64,000 nt of DNA from Oleiphilus messinensis (GTDB taxonomy: Bacteria; Pseudomonadota; Gammaproteobacteria; Pseudomonadales; Oleiphilaceae). Made by a program: the position numbers and the translations under genes. Each line of letters begins with the position of its first letter. Within the stretch, counting starts at the first letter, position 1. The stretch covers positions 3,294,766 to 3,358,765 of the forward strand of contig NZ_CP021425.1 of the NCBI RefSeq assembly GCF_002162375.1. Reading direction: 5' to 3'. The notes under the pieces were generated by a model. The model worked only from the letters and a program-made list of their open reading frames with translations. It was not told the DNA's origin and did not search any database. Shown here piece after piece: positions 34,440-42,847 of this stretch.

Positions 34440-34455
34440 AGTACGCTATCGTACT
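34440..34455. promoter_or_regulatory. MarR-type operator 1
   Basis: AGTACGCTATCGTACT, an inverted repeat of AGTACG/CGTACT with a 4-bp spacer. It lies 92 bases before the crotonase gene; an almost identical site is at 34504-34519. The MarR regulator encoded at the end of the same operon is the obvious candidate to bind both (inference). Confidence 0.75.
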
Positions 34456-34503
34456 TATTAGGCATTTATGCAATGCCATACCGGACTGAAACAACATCCA
34501 TAT

Positions 34504-34519
34504 AGTACGCTGCCGTACT
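34504..34519. promoter_or_regulatory. MarR-type operator 2
   Basis: AGTACGCTGCCGTACT, same half-sites as the site 64 bp upstream, ending 27 bases before the crotonase ATG. Two identical-phase sites of this kind suggest cooperative repression of the operon by its own MarR product. Confidence 0.75.
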
Positions 34520-34546
34520 TAATTCACTACAATCGAGTAAAAATTC

Positions 34547-35410
34547 ATGACCAACCATACCGACCTATCAGAAAGTTTCGAGACCTACAGAGATGTAGAA
34601 GCCTATTTCTCCAATGCAGAGCATAACTATGTAAAAGAACAAACATTTGATGGTACAACTCTTTTAACATTAAATGATCCGGATCGTTTGAATTGCCTGA
34701 GCGGCTATCTCACAATTCAACTCGGAAATGCTATTGAACGCTTGAACAAAGACCCAAAATGCAAGTCAGTAATAATAACGGGCACAGGGAACGCTTTTAG
34801 TGCCGGTGGAGACATGGCATTAATGGGAATAGCACACAAGGCGCTGAACCACAAAGCCGATGAAGGTGCGACTATCATGCGAAACTGGATAAGATTGCAG
34901 TTTGGCAGGGTTGCGCGGTCTATAAGATCATCCGAAAAATTGTATATCTCTGCTGTAAATGGCCCCGCTGCCGGGGTAGGTTTGGCGTTTGTATTCGCAT
35001 CAGATTTGATTTATCTGGCCAACAATGCTTCGCTCGTTCCCGCATTCGGCAAGATCGGCCTCGTCCCGGAAGTCGGATCGAACTGGTTTTTAAGTCGGGG
35101 CCTTGGCTATCAAAAAGCATTTGAGTATTTCCTCAAAGGCTCACCTATTCCCGCTGAAACCGCCTATGAATTGGGGCTCATCAACGCTGTCGTCGACCCC
35201 GCTGATCTTATTCAATATTGCGTTGAGCGGGCACATGAGTATACTCAACTGCCAATGCCCCTGATTTCAATGACAAAAAATTTACTCCAGAAAGCATCTG
35301 ACATTGATTGGTTCAGTATGATCGACATTGAAGAGTATGCAGAAGCAGTTTGCTTCACCACACAGTATCACCAACGCGCTGTTTCAGCATTTGCAGCACG
35401 GACAAAATAA
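34547..35410 (+). CDS. Enoyl-CoA hydratase/isomerase (crotonase family)
   Basis: A 287-residue crotonase-fold enzyme. The CoA-binding and oxyanion-hole motifs are TGTGNAFSAGGDMALMG (near 85-100) and AVNGPAAGVGLAFVFASD (near 140-155); FGKIGLVPEVGSNWFLSRGLG is the usual trimer segment. The catalytic Glu pair of hydratases is replaced by a Val/Pro-Glu arrangement, so isomerase or another activity is possible. It is the first gene of an operon with a MarR regulator (20-bp gap) and has two palindromic operators upstream, suggesting regulation by a CoA-linked or aromatic metabolite. Confidence 0.82.
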   Translation: MTNHTDLSESFETYRDVEAYFSNAEHNYVKEQTFDGTTLLTLNDPDRLNCLSGYLTIQLGNAIERLNKDPKCKSVIITGTGNAFSAGGDMALMGIAHKALNHKADEGATIMRNWIRLQFGRVARSIRSSEKLYISAVNGPAAGVGLAFVFASDLIYLANNASLVPAFGKIGLVPEVGSNWFLSRGLGYQKAFEYFLKGSPIPAETAYELGLINAVVDPADLIQYCVERAHEYTQLPMPLISMTKNLLQKASDIDWFSMIDIEEYAEAVCFTTQYHQRAVSAFAARTK

Positions 35411-35430
35411 ACCGGGTAAAAATCCCCAGA

Positions 35431-35880
35431 ATGACTAAACGATCAGAAATACCGGAAGGCAGCACGTTGTATCTGCTTTCCGTTATTAACAAACGAATTC
35501 GCAGAAGGCTAGAGCTCCAGTTGAAGTCTCATGTCGATAGCCGCCTTTCAATATCTCACGCCGACATCGTATTTTTTACACACTTAAACCAGCGAGCCAC
35601 AATTTCTGATTTAACACGGCATCTAGGTGTTACCAAATCAACGATGACAGTATTGATTCGGAAGCTGGAAGAACTGAAATTGATTCAGCGATTAACTGAC
35701 AGTAAAGATCGGAGAACCACCTGGATCACGCTCACCGCACAAGCAGAAGAGTTGACTTACCAGGCAAAAGGATTCGGAGCAGAAACAGAAAAACAATTAC
35801 TGAGTCCATTGAGCGCAGATGATCGCCTCACTTTCGTGCGTATATTGCACACTCTAAAGCACCATACTGATGCATGGTAA
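35431..35880 (+). CDS. MarR family regulator
   Basis: A 149-residue winged-helix regulator. The recognition part is ATISDLTRHLGVTKSTMTVLIR (helix-turn-helix) followed by LTDSKDRRTTWITLT, the beta-hairpin wing with the family's D-x-R motif. ATG 35431 lies 20 bp after the crotonase stop and is preferred to the longer in-frame start, which would overlap the crotonase gene by 60 bases. The two AGTACG/CGTACT sites before the operon are its likely binding sites. Confidence 0.85.
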   Translation: MTKRSEIPEGSTLYLLSVINKRIRRRLELQLKSHVDSRLSISHADIVFFTHLNQRATISDLTRHLGVTKSTMTVLIRKLEELKLIQRLTDSKDRRTTWITLTAQAEELTYQAKGFGAETEKQLLSPLSADDRLTFVRILHTLKHHTDAW

Positions 35881-36014
35881 ATCTCATTAAAACAACATGT
35901 TGCACACACAACAATTTGATACATTTTTTACACATTTTGTTACTTTGTATGACTCGGCACCGATCGAATAATCAGTATACTAAAGCATTGTGCCGACTTT
36001 GATCATGCAGTAGT

Positions 36015-36030
36015 GAACCGAAAGCGGTTC
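36015..36030. promoter_or_regulatory. Hairpin/inverted repeat upstream of the LapG gene
   Basis: GAACCG-AAAG-CGGTTC lies 45 bases before the LapG ATG and is followed by TTTGAC. It could act as a terminator for the MarR operon or as an operator. A second weaker repeat (AGAC...GTCT) follows it. Confidence 0.4.
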
Positions 36031-36074
36031 TTTGACTAGACGGCTTCGAGTCTGAGTTTTCGAATGAGAAGCTT

Positions 36075-36821
36075 ATGGGTATGAACAACCAAATCCGAGT
36101 TTGGTTATCCAGTCTGATGCTCGCGGTACCCGTGATGGTGCCGTTAACAGTTTATGGATCCCCTCCAGATCCATCAAACGATATTGCTCATACAGCAAAC
36201 AACACTTATCTTACGGCCTGGCAAGATTTGATCAAACAGGGTCAATCCTGGGAGGATTCCAGAAAGCTCGAAGAAACAAATGCTTTTTTTGCGAATTTTG
36301 ACTGGAAAGCAGACAGTACTCTGTGGAAAACCGAAGATTATTGGGCAACGCCGATCGAGACTATTTTGTCCAAAGCCGGCGACTGTGAAGATTTCGCCGT
36401 AGGCAAATATTTAACTCTCCTCGCTCTGGGCATCCCGATGCCCCGCCTCCGACTGACGTATGCTGTTCAAGTGGAATTGAATCAGGCTCATATGGTGCTC
36501 GCCTATTTCCCGGCGGACCGAACAGACCCACTGATATTGGACAACCTGATTCCCGAAATAATGCCGGAATCGTCACGGCCCGATCTGAAAACGAAATATC
36601 GATTTAACGACAAAGCAATCTGGTTTCATGAATCGTTACAAAGTGAGCGGAAAGTCGAAAGAGATATTAGCGAGCTGGCCGGTTTCGTCAAATGGAATGA
36701 AATGAAACAACGACTCAACTCTGACCCCTTCAATCAAGAAATTCTGCAGCTAGCACAGGCAGAAACTGAACGTGCCAATGAACAAGGTCTTCACTCATCA
36801 GAGCCATCAACATCACTGTAG
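36075..36821 (+). CDS. lapG: LapG-like periplasmic cysteine protease
   Basis: A transglutaminase-like cysteine peptidase (BTLCP family) that in Pseudomonas cleaves the adhesin LapA under control of LapD. Signal peptide to about residue 28; catalytic Cys104 in AGDCEDFAVG, His139 in QAHMVLAY and Asp156 in LILDN. Length (248) is a little above the norm because of an acidic C-terminal tail. No lapD or large adhesin gene is in this window, so its substrate is unknown here. Convergent with the BaeSR genes. Confidence 0.85.
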   Translation: MGMNNQIRVWLSSLMLAVPVMVPLTVYGSPPDPSNDIAHTANNTYLTAWQDLIKQGQSWEDSRKLEETNAFFANFDWKADSTLWKTEDYWATPIETILSKAGDCEDFAVGKYLTLLALGIPMPRLRLTYAVQVELNQAHMVLAYFPADRTDPLILDNLIPEIMPESSRPDLKTKYRFNDKAIWFHESLQSERKVERDISELAGFVKWNEMKQRLNSDPFNQEILQLAQAETERANEQGLHSSEPSTSL

Positions 36822-36830
36822 CAGGGCTAT

Positions 36831-37568
36831 TCAGCCTTGAAATTTATAACCCACACCGTAAACGGATTGGATGAGATCCCGATCTTGAACTACTTCCTTA
36901 ATTTTCTTGCGCAACTTCTTGATATGGCTATCTATTGTTCGATCACTTACAATTCGATACTGATTATAGATACTTTCCATTAGTTGGTTGCGATTAAAAA
37001 TTCTACCGGGTTCACGAACCATTACCGCGAAAAGATTGAACTCGACGGCAGTCAATGCCAGCGGGTTTCCATTGATACTTGCTTGGTATTTCTCCTGGTC
37101 CAGTTTGATTCCAGGAGGAAGTCCGGTTCGAAATTGGTCTGTAGCCTTTTTCTGCCAGGTTGATCGACGCAGAATTGCTTTGACCCTAGCCACGATTTCA
37201 CGGTAACTGAAAGGCTTGCAAACATAGTCATCTGCACCCAATTCCAGCCCTAGTAATCGATCAATTTCTTCTAGCCGGGCTGTTGTCATTATGATCGGTA
37301 TTTCGGAATAGCTCCGAATTTCGCGACAAACCTGTAAACCATCTTTACCGGGAAGCATCAAATCCAGAAGAATTAAATCAGGGTTAACGGAGGACACCCA
37401 TTCATTTACATCCAACCCATTGTCCAGAATATAGGTACGAAAACCAGACTGAACAAGGTAGTCACTTAATATTGATGCTAATTTGGGTTCATCCTCGACA
37501 ATCAATATTACCCTGGACTCAATATCTTTAGGTTGTAAGGCATTTAATTCTGAAGTTTTCGTTTCCAC
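36831..37568 (-). CDS. BaeR-like OmpR-family response regulator
   Basis: Receiver domain (VILIVEDEPKLA, phospho-acceptor in LILLDLMLPGKDG, conserved Lys in VCKPFSYRE) plus an OmpR-type winged helix (DRTIDSHIKKLRKKI, QSVYGVGYKF). The blocks IIMTTARLEEIDRLLGLELG and YNQYRIVSDRTIDSH are strikingly BaeR-like. The start is uncertain: GTG 37568 gives a normal N-terminus; an upstream TTG (37646) would add a hydrophobic stretch and overlap the kinase gene. It follows the kinase gene in the same transcript. Confidence 0.85.
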   Translation of the reverse strand: METKTSELNALQPKDIESRVILIVEDEPKLASILSDYLVQSGFRTYILDNGLDVNEWVSSVNPDLILLDLMLPGKDGLQVCREIRSYSEIPIIMTTARLEEIDRLLGLELGADDYVCKPFSYREIVARVKAILRRSTWQKKATDQFRTGLPPGIKLDQEKYQASINGNPLALTAVEFNLFAVMVREPGRIFNRNQLMESIYNQYRIVSDRTIDSHIKKLRKKIKEVVQDRDLIQSVYGVGYKFQG

Positions 37569-37636
37569 AGCATTTACACACAAGCATCCATTGGCCTCTG
37601 AAAAAGCCAGAACATCGATTAACAACAGTGGTATCG

Positions 37637-39247
37637 TTACACACAAGGTAACCGGACGGTAAACCTGACTCCACCAAGGCTTGACTGGGCTGCACTCAGT
37701 CTCCCGTTGTGTCCGTCGACGATGCGCCTGCAGATTGCCAGTCCGAGGCCTGAGCCACCAGTTCTACGATTACGAGCCGCATCAACACGAAACAATGGGT
37801 CAAAGATACGTTCAAGATGATCTTCTGGCACTCCAGGCTTGGAGTCCTCCAAGATAATCTCCACCCAGTTTTTTTCGGAATCGACTCCACTGCGTCCCCT
37901 GATAATTGAGACAAAAACCTGAATAGTCCCTGGATAATCAGTATATTGCACTGCATTTTGAAACAAGTTTCTAAAGAGCTGTTTTAACCTGTTTTCATCC
38001 GCCCACAGTGGAATTCCCGTACCATCCCTAAGCCGATCTATGTCGTCAATTATGGATAGCGATTTTTTACTCCCGTGATCCCTCAAAATATTTAATTCAT
38101 GTTGCAATATGGGAAGTAGATCAAGATTTTGCTTCTTATACTGCAGTGCCCCTAAATCAGATTTGGTCAAATCGTAAAGGTCATCAACCAGTCGGCTCAA
38201 GTTTTCGACCTCATCCTGCGCAGATCGAATATTTTCGGGACTGGCGGATCTGATACCATCCGCCATGGCTTCCAACTCCCCCTTCATAATGGCAAGGGGT
38301 GTCCGTAATTCATGAGACACATCTGCAATCCAGCGCTTCCGTTCCGTATCATGCTTTTCAAGTGATTGTGCCAAATGGTTGAAATCTCTGAACAACACGC
38401 CAATTTCATCGCGGCTGGTAACTTTTAATCGGGTTTCAAAGTGTCCTGATGCGATGTGATGCGTCGCCTGAGCCAGTGATTTCACGCGCCTAACCAAGAA
38501 AATCGAGAGCGGAAAACTGACTAAACCGGACAGGAAAATAACGAGAATGCTGATGATTAGAAAATTACTACGCAATTCGGATGCGATATCCAAATCAAAA
38601 TGTTCAATGATCCGGTCACGGGAATTAAAAGCAATCCAACCAACAATGTTTGAACTTCTGATGTTATCATTTCTCTTTAGACCAGATTCAGCACCATCGA
38701 CTCGAATGGCAATATACTGCGACTGACTTCGTGCTCTGAAATCTCCAGCCAACAGCGTCTTTTCGGCATCCAGCAATCCGAATCCCCCTCCAGCCCGGTG
38801 TTTTTTTCGGCGTTTTGACTGATCGGGGAAACCGGAAAAAAGGCGTTCATCCAGAACAGGTTCCCGATTCCGTGCGGGATGATCTCCTCTATCCCCCCGC
38901 CTGATTGGAGGTGGGGCATGCAAAGTATCCCGTGGGTCATATTCAGGCGATCCGGGTCGTCGCCCCCGACCTGGACCACCGGGTCCACCTGGACGTAGAT
39001 CGACGCCGGCGCGATCCGCTATCGTATAAAACAGCATGTTATCCCCAGCTATAAACTTCCAATTTCCTGTTTTTTTGTAAGCATGGGACAGCATACTTGC
39101 CAGGTTATGGAAATCCTGTTGCTCTCGTTGATTGATATACTTGAGTAAGCCACGATCAACACTCCATTGCATCATTGCATACATTAAGACAACAACAAAT
39201 GAGCTCGCGCAGAGCAAAACCAAAAACAGCTTGTATTGAATTTTCAA
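37637..39247 (-). CDS. BaeS-like sensor histidine kinase with Pro/Gly/Arg-rich sensor insert
   Basis: A 536-residue membrane histidine kinase. Membrane segments near 5-27 and 228-252 enclose a periplasmic domain containing an unusual Pro/Gly/Arg-rich stretch at about 84-126 (RPGGPGGPGRGRRPG, PPIRRGDRGDHP). HAMP follows, then the phospho-acceptor His312 in DVSHELRTPLAI, N-box region FRNLFQNAVQY, and GGSGLGLAI. The catalytic DxGxG box is degenerate (EDSKPGVPE). BaeSR responds to envelope stress in E. coli; the basic, Pro-rich insert may sense a different signal (inference). Confidence 0.88.
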   Translation of the reverse strand: MKIQYKLFLVLLCASSFVVVLMYAMMQWSVDRGLLKYINQREQQDFHNLASMLSHAYKKTGNWKFIAGDNMLFYTIADRAGVDLRPGGPGGPGRGRRPGSPEYDPRDTLHAPPPIRRGDRGDHPARNREPVLDERLFSGFPDQSKRRKKHRAGGGFGLLDAEKTLLAGDFRARSQSQYIAIRVDGAESGLKRNDNIRSSNIVGWIAFNSRDRIIEHFDLDIASELRSNFLIISILVIFLSGLVSFPLSIFLVRRVKSLAQATHHIASGHFETRLKVTSRDEIGVLFRDFNHLAQSLEKHDTERKRWIADVSHELRTPLAIMKGELEAMADGIRSASPENIRSAQDEVENLSRLVDDLYDLTKSDLGALQYKKQNLDLLPILQHELNILRDHGSKKSLSIIDDIDRLRDGTGIPLWADENRLKQLFRNLFQNAVQYTDYPGTIQVFVSIIRGRSGVDSEKNWVEIILEDSKPGVPEDHLERIFDPLFRVDAARNRRTGGSGLGLAICRRIVDGHNGRLSAAQSSLGGVRFTVRLPCV

Positions 39248-39420
39248 CCTAAATCATCCCGGCGACACTCAGACAAATAATATAAGTGAACCAAATCGCA
39301 ATTTCATGGTGTCCTGCAATCTTCCATATTTCTTGCACAATTTGACCACAATAGCTGCACCTTTGCTTTCTACGATAAAGAGACTACCGCGCTTGAGTAT
39401 AGACATCGGAGCTTGAGGAT

Positions 39421-41088
39421 ATGAATACCACCAAACCAAGAATTAAAAATGGATTAAAACGACCATCTTATGTGCTCGCGAGTACCATTTCGCTGAGCAT
39501 ACAAGCTTTTCTGGCAGCACCACTGTTCGCTGAACACATTGAGCAAATCACGGGCCTGACAGGTAATCAGGTGCTTAGCCCTCAACAGCGTCCTGCACCC
39601 CGGCCCGGTCCAGCACCCGCTACAGGCCAAGGCGATTCCGGTCGTGGCGCCCCCCCCGCCCAGCCTGGTCCTGCGGAGATTGATATTACGCTGAGGGACA
39701 TAATAGACAACTTCGGCCTTGATCGCCGTGCTGATTCTGCATTGTTACCTGAAATCGAGCACCCCGTCCCCCAGCTCGGAATGAAATTGTTTTTCAGTAA
39801 AAGTCTCGGTGGGCAGTTCGATTCTGCCTGTGTTACGTGCCACCATCCTGCACTTGGAGGAGCGGACAGGCTTTCACTCTCCGTAGGTGTCGACGCAATA
39901 GACCCTGATTTGCTGGGCCCCGGAAGACAACATCAGAGTGGTGTCCCTATTGTCCCGCGAAATGCCCCCACTATTTTCAATACCGGACTGTGGGACACCG
40001 GTTTGTTCTTTGACACCCGGGTGGAAAGCATCGGTAAGGAGCCGGGAACAAATGGCATGCTTTCTGGTATTCGCACACCAGACAGTGCGTTTTTTACCCC
40101 GGACGAGAACGCCGGCGCAAACCTGGCTGCAGCACAAGCCCGTTTTCCGGTAACCTCAGTTGAAGAAATGAAATCTGATAATTTCGAATTTGGCTCCGGC
40201 AATGAAGCGATACGGGAACACCTAGCGCAACGTATCGGCGGCTATGGCGCAGCAGCTGATGAGTTACCCGCTAACAGCTGGCTTGACGAATTTCAAATGG
40301 CATTCGGATCAACAGCTCCAGCTGAAGACCTGATTACCTTCGATAATATTGCCTTTGCTTTGGGGGAATATGAACGCTCAATGGTATTCGACAACACGCC
40401 ATGGTCACGCTACACAGCAGGTGACCTTAATGCGATAAATAGAGAGGCCAAACAAGGTGCAAGACTGTTTTTTACACCCGTGGCGCAAGGAGGGGCAGGC
40501 TGCGGCGCTTGTCATAACGGGCCATTGTTCTCTGATGGACAACATCATAACGTTGCCTTCCCCCATATTGGCCCAGGAAAAGATGATGGTAACAATGATG
40601 ACTTTGGACGGGAACGTGAAACTGGTGATCCAGTAGATCGCTATCGATTTCGAACACCGTCATTGTTGAATATCGCGACAACAGCGCCTTATGGCCACAC
40701 CGGGGTTTATACTTCCCTGCAACAAGTTGTAAGGCACTACGTCAATCCTCAACGCAGTGTTCAAACCCTTTTTGACCGCGGCGGTGCATGCTCCCTTCCA
40801 CAATATCGAAATGTTGACGACTGCGAATTGCTCTACCCTGAAAACGAGGCTAACTCAATTCTGGCATTACAGAAACTGCAACAAGAACGACAACAAGGTA
40901 TTTCTCGTTTTCAATCCCCCAGACTGGATAACCAACAAGTCGATCAGCTTGTTGCATTTCTGGAATCCCTGACAGACGATTGCGTACAAGATCGCGCTTG
41001 TCTTTCCCGCTGGATCGCAGACCCGGAATCGAGCGGCCCTGACGGTAACCAACTGAACGCACATGACCCGAGAGGTAACACCCTTTAA
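39421..41088 (+). CDS. Dihaem cytochrome c peroxidase family protein
   Basis: A 555-residue exported MauG/CcpA-type protein. Signal peptide to about residue 37, then a Pro-rich linker to 85. Two haem-attachment motifs are seen: CVTCHH (137-142) and CGACHN (near 360); the first is followed by NAPTIFNTGLWDTGLFFDTRVES and RFRTPSLLNIATTAPYGHTGVY, typical blocks of the family. The size is well above the classic 330-residue peroxidase, matching MauG-like or large dihaem variants. It is divergent from BaeS and ends in a clear terminator. Confidence 0.88.
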   Translation: MNTTKPRIKNGLKRPSYVLASTISLSIQAFLAAPLFAEHIEQITGLTGNQVLSPQQRPAPRPGPAPATGQGDSGRGAPPAQPGPAEIDITLRDIIDNFGLDRRADSALLPEIEHPVPQLGMKLFFSKSLGGQFDSACVTCHHPALGGADRLSLSVGVDAIDPDLLGPGRQHQSGVPIVPRNAPTIFNTGLWDTGLFFDTRVESIGKEPGTNGMLSGIRTPDSAFFTPDENAGANLAAAQARFPVTSVEEMKSDNFEFGSGNEAIREHLAQRIGGYGAAADELPANSWLDEFQMAFGSTAPAEDLITFDNIAFALGEYERSMVFDNTPWSRYTAGDLNAINREAKQGARLFFTPVAQGGAGCGACHNGPLFSDGQHHNVAFPHIGPGKDDGNNDDFGRERETGDPVDRYRFRTPSLLNIATTAPYGHTGVYTSLQQVVRHYVNPQRSVQTLFDRGGACSLPQYRNVDDCELLYPENEANSILALQKLQQERQQGISRFQSPRLDNQQVDQLVAFLESLTDDCVQDRACLSRWIADPESSGPDGNQLNAHDPRGNTL

Positions 41089-41097
41089 CTTCGACAA

Positions 41098-41117
41098 GGG
41101 GGCTTCGCCCCCCTTTT
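41098..41117 (+). terminator. Rho-independent terminator after the peroxidase gene
   Basis: GGGGGC (41098-41103), TTC loop, GCCCCC, then CTTTTC. It lies ten bases after the stop codon. Confidence 0.8.
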
Positions 41118-41215
41118 CCCCCCTAGTTAACCAGTCGCTTTATGGGTAACGACCAAGCCATAATTTTTTAGAAACAGCATCTCAGCATATTTTTAAAGAT
41201 TTCGATTGCACTTAT

Positions 41216-41229
41216 GAACCGATCGGTTC
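41216..41229. promoter_or_regulatory. Palindromic operator in front of the TetR gene
   Basis: GAACCGATCGGTTC, a perfect 14-bp palindrome, ends 12 bases before the tetR-like start. A degenerate copy (12 of 14 identical) precedes the SDR gene at 41872-41885. The TetR protein is the likely binder. Confidence 0.78.
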
Positions 41230-41241
41230 TATAATCATTTC

Positions 41242-41826
41242 ATGACTATCGGCAGACCAAAACAATTCAACCCTGATGTAGCCCTTCAAAAAGCCACGTA
41301 TCTATTCTGGCAGAAAGGATATGAAGCGACATCGACAACAGATCTCATGAAAGCGATGGGACTGTCAAAAAGCAGTTTGTATCAGACTTTCGGTAGTAAA
41401 AAGCAGCTTTTTGAGCAATGCGTCGCTTATTATGGCGCGGACAATGTCACCCTGTTAAAGAAAATGCAACAGGAACACTCTTCCCCGCTGCAGTTTCTGA
41501 TTGGATTGTTCCGTTTTGCGATAGACCCGGAACGCAATCCGGAGACACATCTTGGGTGCATGATGGTCAATAGCGCGTGCGAATTAGCAGAAGTAGATGA
41601 TTTCAAACCCAAAATTCGGTATCAAATGGATAAAACTCATTCACTGATACAAGAATCCGTGGAAGAGGCTCAAAAAATTGGTGAAATTACCGGTCAGTTA
41701 AGTGCTAAAGAAATTGCGGATTATATTTTCGCAAACCTCTGCGGTCTCAGAGTGATAGGCCGGATGAATAACAACCAGAAAACATTGAACAATATAATTG
41801 ATATGACTTTTTCAACAATAATTTAA
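41242..41826 (+). CDS. TetR/AcrR family regulator
   Basis: A 194-residue repressor. The DNA-binding part is ATSTTDLMKAMGLSKSSLYQTFGSKKQLF (helix-turn-helix within the first 50 residues, starting GRPKQFN); the helical ligand domain includes HLGCMMVNSACELA, common in regulators near SDR or alkene/quinone reductases. It is followed by an SDR gene, both with the same operator motif upstream, so it probably represses itself and the SDR in response to the SDR's substrate (inference). Confidence 0.88.
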   Translation: MTIGRPKQFNPDVALQKATYLFWQKGYEATSTTDLMKAMGLSKSSLYQTFGSKKQLFEQCVAYYGADNVTLLKKMQQEHSSPLQFLIGLFRFAIDPERNPETHLGCMMVNSACELAEVDDFKPKIRYQMDKTHSLIQESVEEAQKIGEITGQLSAKEIADYIFANLCGLRVIGRMNNNQKTLNNIIDMTFSTII

Positions 41827-41871
41827 GCGCGATCAAATGCCCTACTTTGGGTATTTTTTTACGACATTATT

Positions 41872-41885
41872 GAACCGATCAGTCC
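41872..41885. promoter_or_regulatory. Second, degenerate TetR-type operator
   Basis: GAACCGATCAGTCC matches 12 of 14 positions of the perfect palindrome at 41216-41229. It sits after the regulator gene and 163 bases before the SDR start, in the SDR's promoter region. Confidence 0.55.
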
Positions 41886-41986
41886 ATTACTGCACTAAAC
41901 AAAACGCGACAGTGAAGTATTACTGTCCAAATGGAGTTAAAGGAGTAAAGATTCTTAGAAAATGACGAAAAAACCGGCGTTATCCC

Positions 41987-42036
41987 ACACTCAAACCAAA
42001 ACACAAACCAAAACACAAACCATAACACAAACTAAA
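41987..42036. repeat. 12-bp tandem repeat before the SDR gene
   Basis: About four imperfect units of ACACAAACCAAA run up to 12 bases before the SDR ATG. It forms a C/A-rich, likely unstructured leader directly before the ribosome binding site AAAAGG and could vary in copy number by slippage. Confidence 0.75.
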
Positions 42037-42047
42037 AAGGTAATATC

Positions 42048-42764
42048 ATGAACTTTAAAGACAAGATTGTATTAGTAACCGGCTCGAATCGCGGCATCGG
42101 AAATGAAGTTGTGCAAGCACTCTTGCAACGTGGAGCAAAAAAGATCTACGCGGCCTCACGAAATCCTGATTCGCAGCCCGCGATCTCCGATAGTCGAGTC
42201 ATTCCATTGAAACTGGATATTACAGATTCTGATCAGATTCAGAATGCTGTAAGTATGGCTCAGGATATTGACATACTATTTAACAATGCTGGTATTGCTG
42301 CATTTACAAGTTTGCTGGATGGGCCTGAAGACCTGCTACGGCGGGACATGGAAACCAATTACTTTGGCACTTTAAATATGATTCGCGCTTTTGTGCCCGT
42401 GTTGGAAAAAAAAGAGCAAGCATCAATCATCAATGTTGTGACAATCGGAGCGTTCGTGAACTTCCCGGTATTGGGCGGTTACTGTGCGTCAAAAGCTGCA
42501 GGATTCTCGATGTCACAAGGCATCCGTACGGAACTGAAGCACAAAGGTATATCAGTGCATACCATTAATCCGGGTCCGATAGATACTGACATGGCTAAAG
42601 ACTTTGATGCAGAGAAGACTGCACCAGCTGTGGCGGTTGAAAATGCGCTGGGTGCTCTGGAATCCGGTGAGCTTGATGTTTTTCCGGATGCAGGTAGCCA
42701 ACAAATGATTGCTGTCTGGAAAGATAATTATCTGGCATTGGAGGCTATGGTGGCGAACATGTAG
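42048..42764 (+). CDS. Short-chain dehydrogenase/reductase
   Basis: A 238-residue classical SDR. NAD(P) motif TGSNRGIG at residues 11-18, NNAG in LFNNAGIAAF, and the catalytic Tyr-x-x-x-Lys in GGYCASKAAG; a Ser upstream is replaced by a VVTIGAF stretch, which is unusual, so activity is not certain. PGPIDTDMAKD is the usual substrate-loop turn. The preceding TetR gene shares its operator motif. An 11-bp duplication (GCGAACATGTA) at 42753-42774 straddles the stop codon. Confidence 0.85.
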   Translation: MNFKDKIVLVTGSNRGIGNEVVQALLQRGAKKIYAASRNPDSQPAISDSRVIPLKLDITDSDQIQNAVSMAQDIDILFNNAGIAAFTSLLDGPEDLLRRDMETNYFGTLNMIRAFVPVLEKKEQASIINVVTIGAFVNFPVLGGYCASKAAGFSMSQGIRTELKHKGISVHTINPGPIDTDMAKDFDAEKTAPAVAVENALGALESGELDVFPDAGSQQMIAVWKDNYLALEAMVANM

Positions 42765-42774
42765 CGAACATGTA
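42753..42774. repeat. 11-bp tandem duplication across the SDR stop codon
   Basis: GCGAACATGTA at 42753-42763 is repeated at 42764-42774, and a third partial copy (GCGAAC) follows. The stop codon TAG falls at the junction of the first two copies, so the duplication does not alter the protein. Confidence 0.75.
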
Positions 42775-42790
42775 GCGAACCATTCGACTA

Positions 42791-42824
42791 AAACGGTAGA
42801 GCCCTTTGCGGTTCTCTACCGTTT
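42791..42824. terminator. Convergent-gene hairpin, SDR / YtfJ-like
   Basis: AAACGGTAGAG (42791-42801) pairs perfectly with CTCTACCGTTT (42814-42824) over a 12-base loop between two convergent genes. T-runs are short on both sides; probably a bidirectional terminator. Confidence 0.6.
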
Positions 42825-42847
42825 GGTTTACTGCACTTCGGCCTGGT

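Noticed and set aside
32115-35970. Similar AT-rich promoter-like blocks before the DUF2156 gene (32121-32179) and before the LapG gene (35915-35964), both with TTTGAT, ACATGTTG and GGCACCGAT.
   Set aside because: The spacing between shared words differs (50 against 41 bases) and the words change order, so a common regulator site is not supported.
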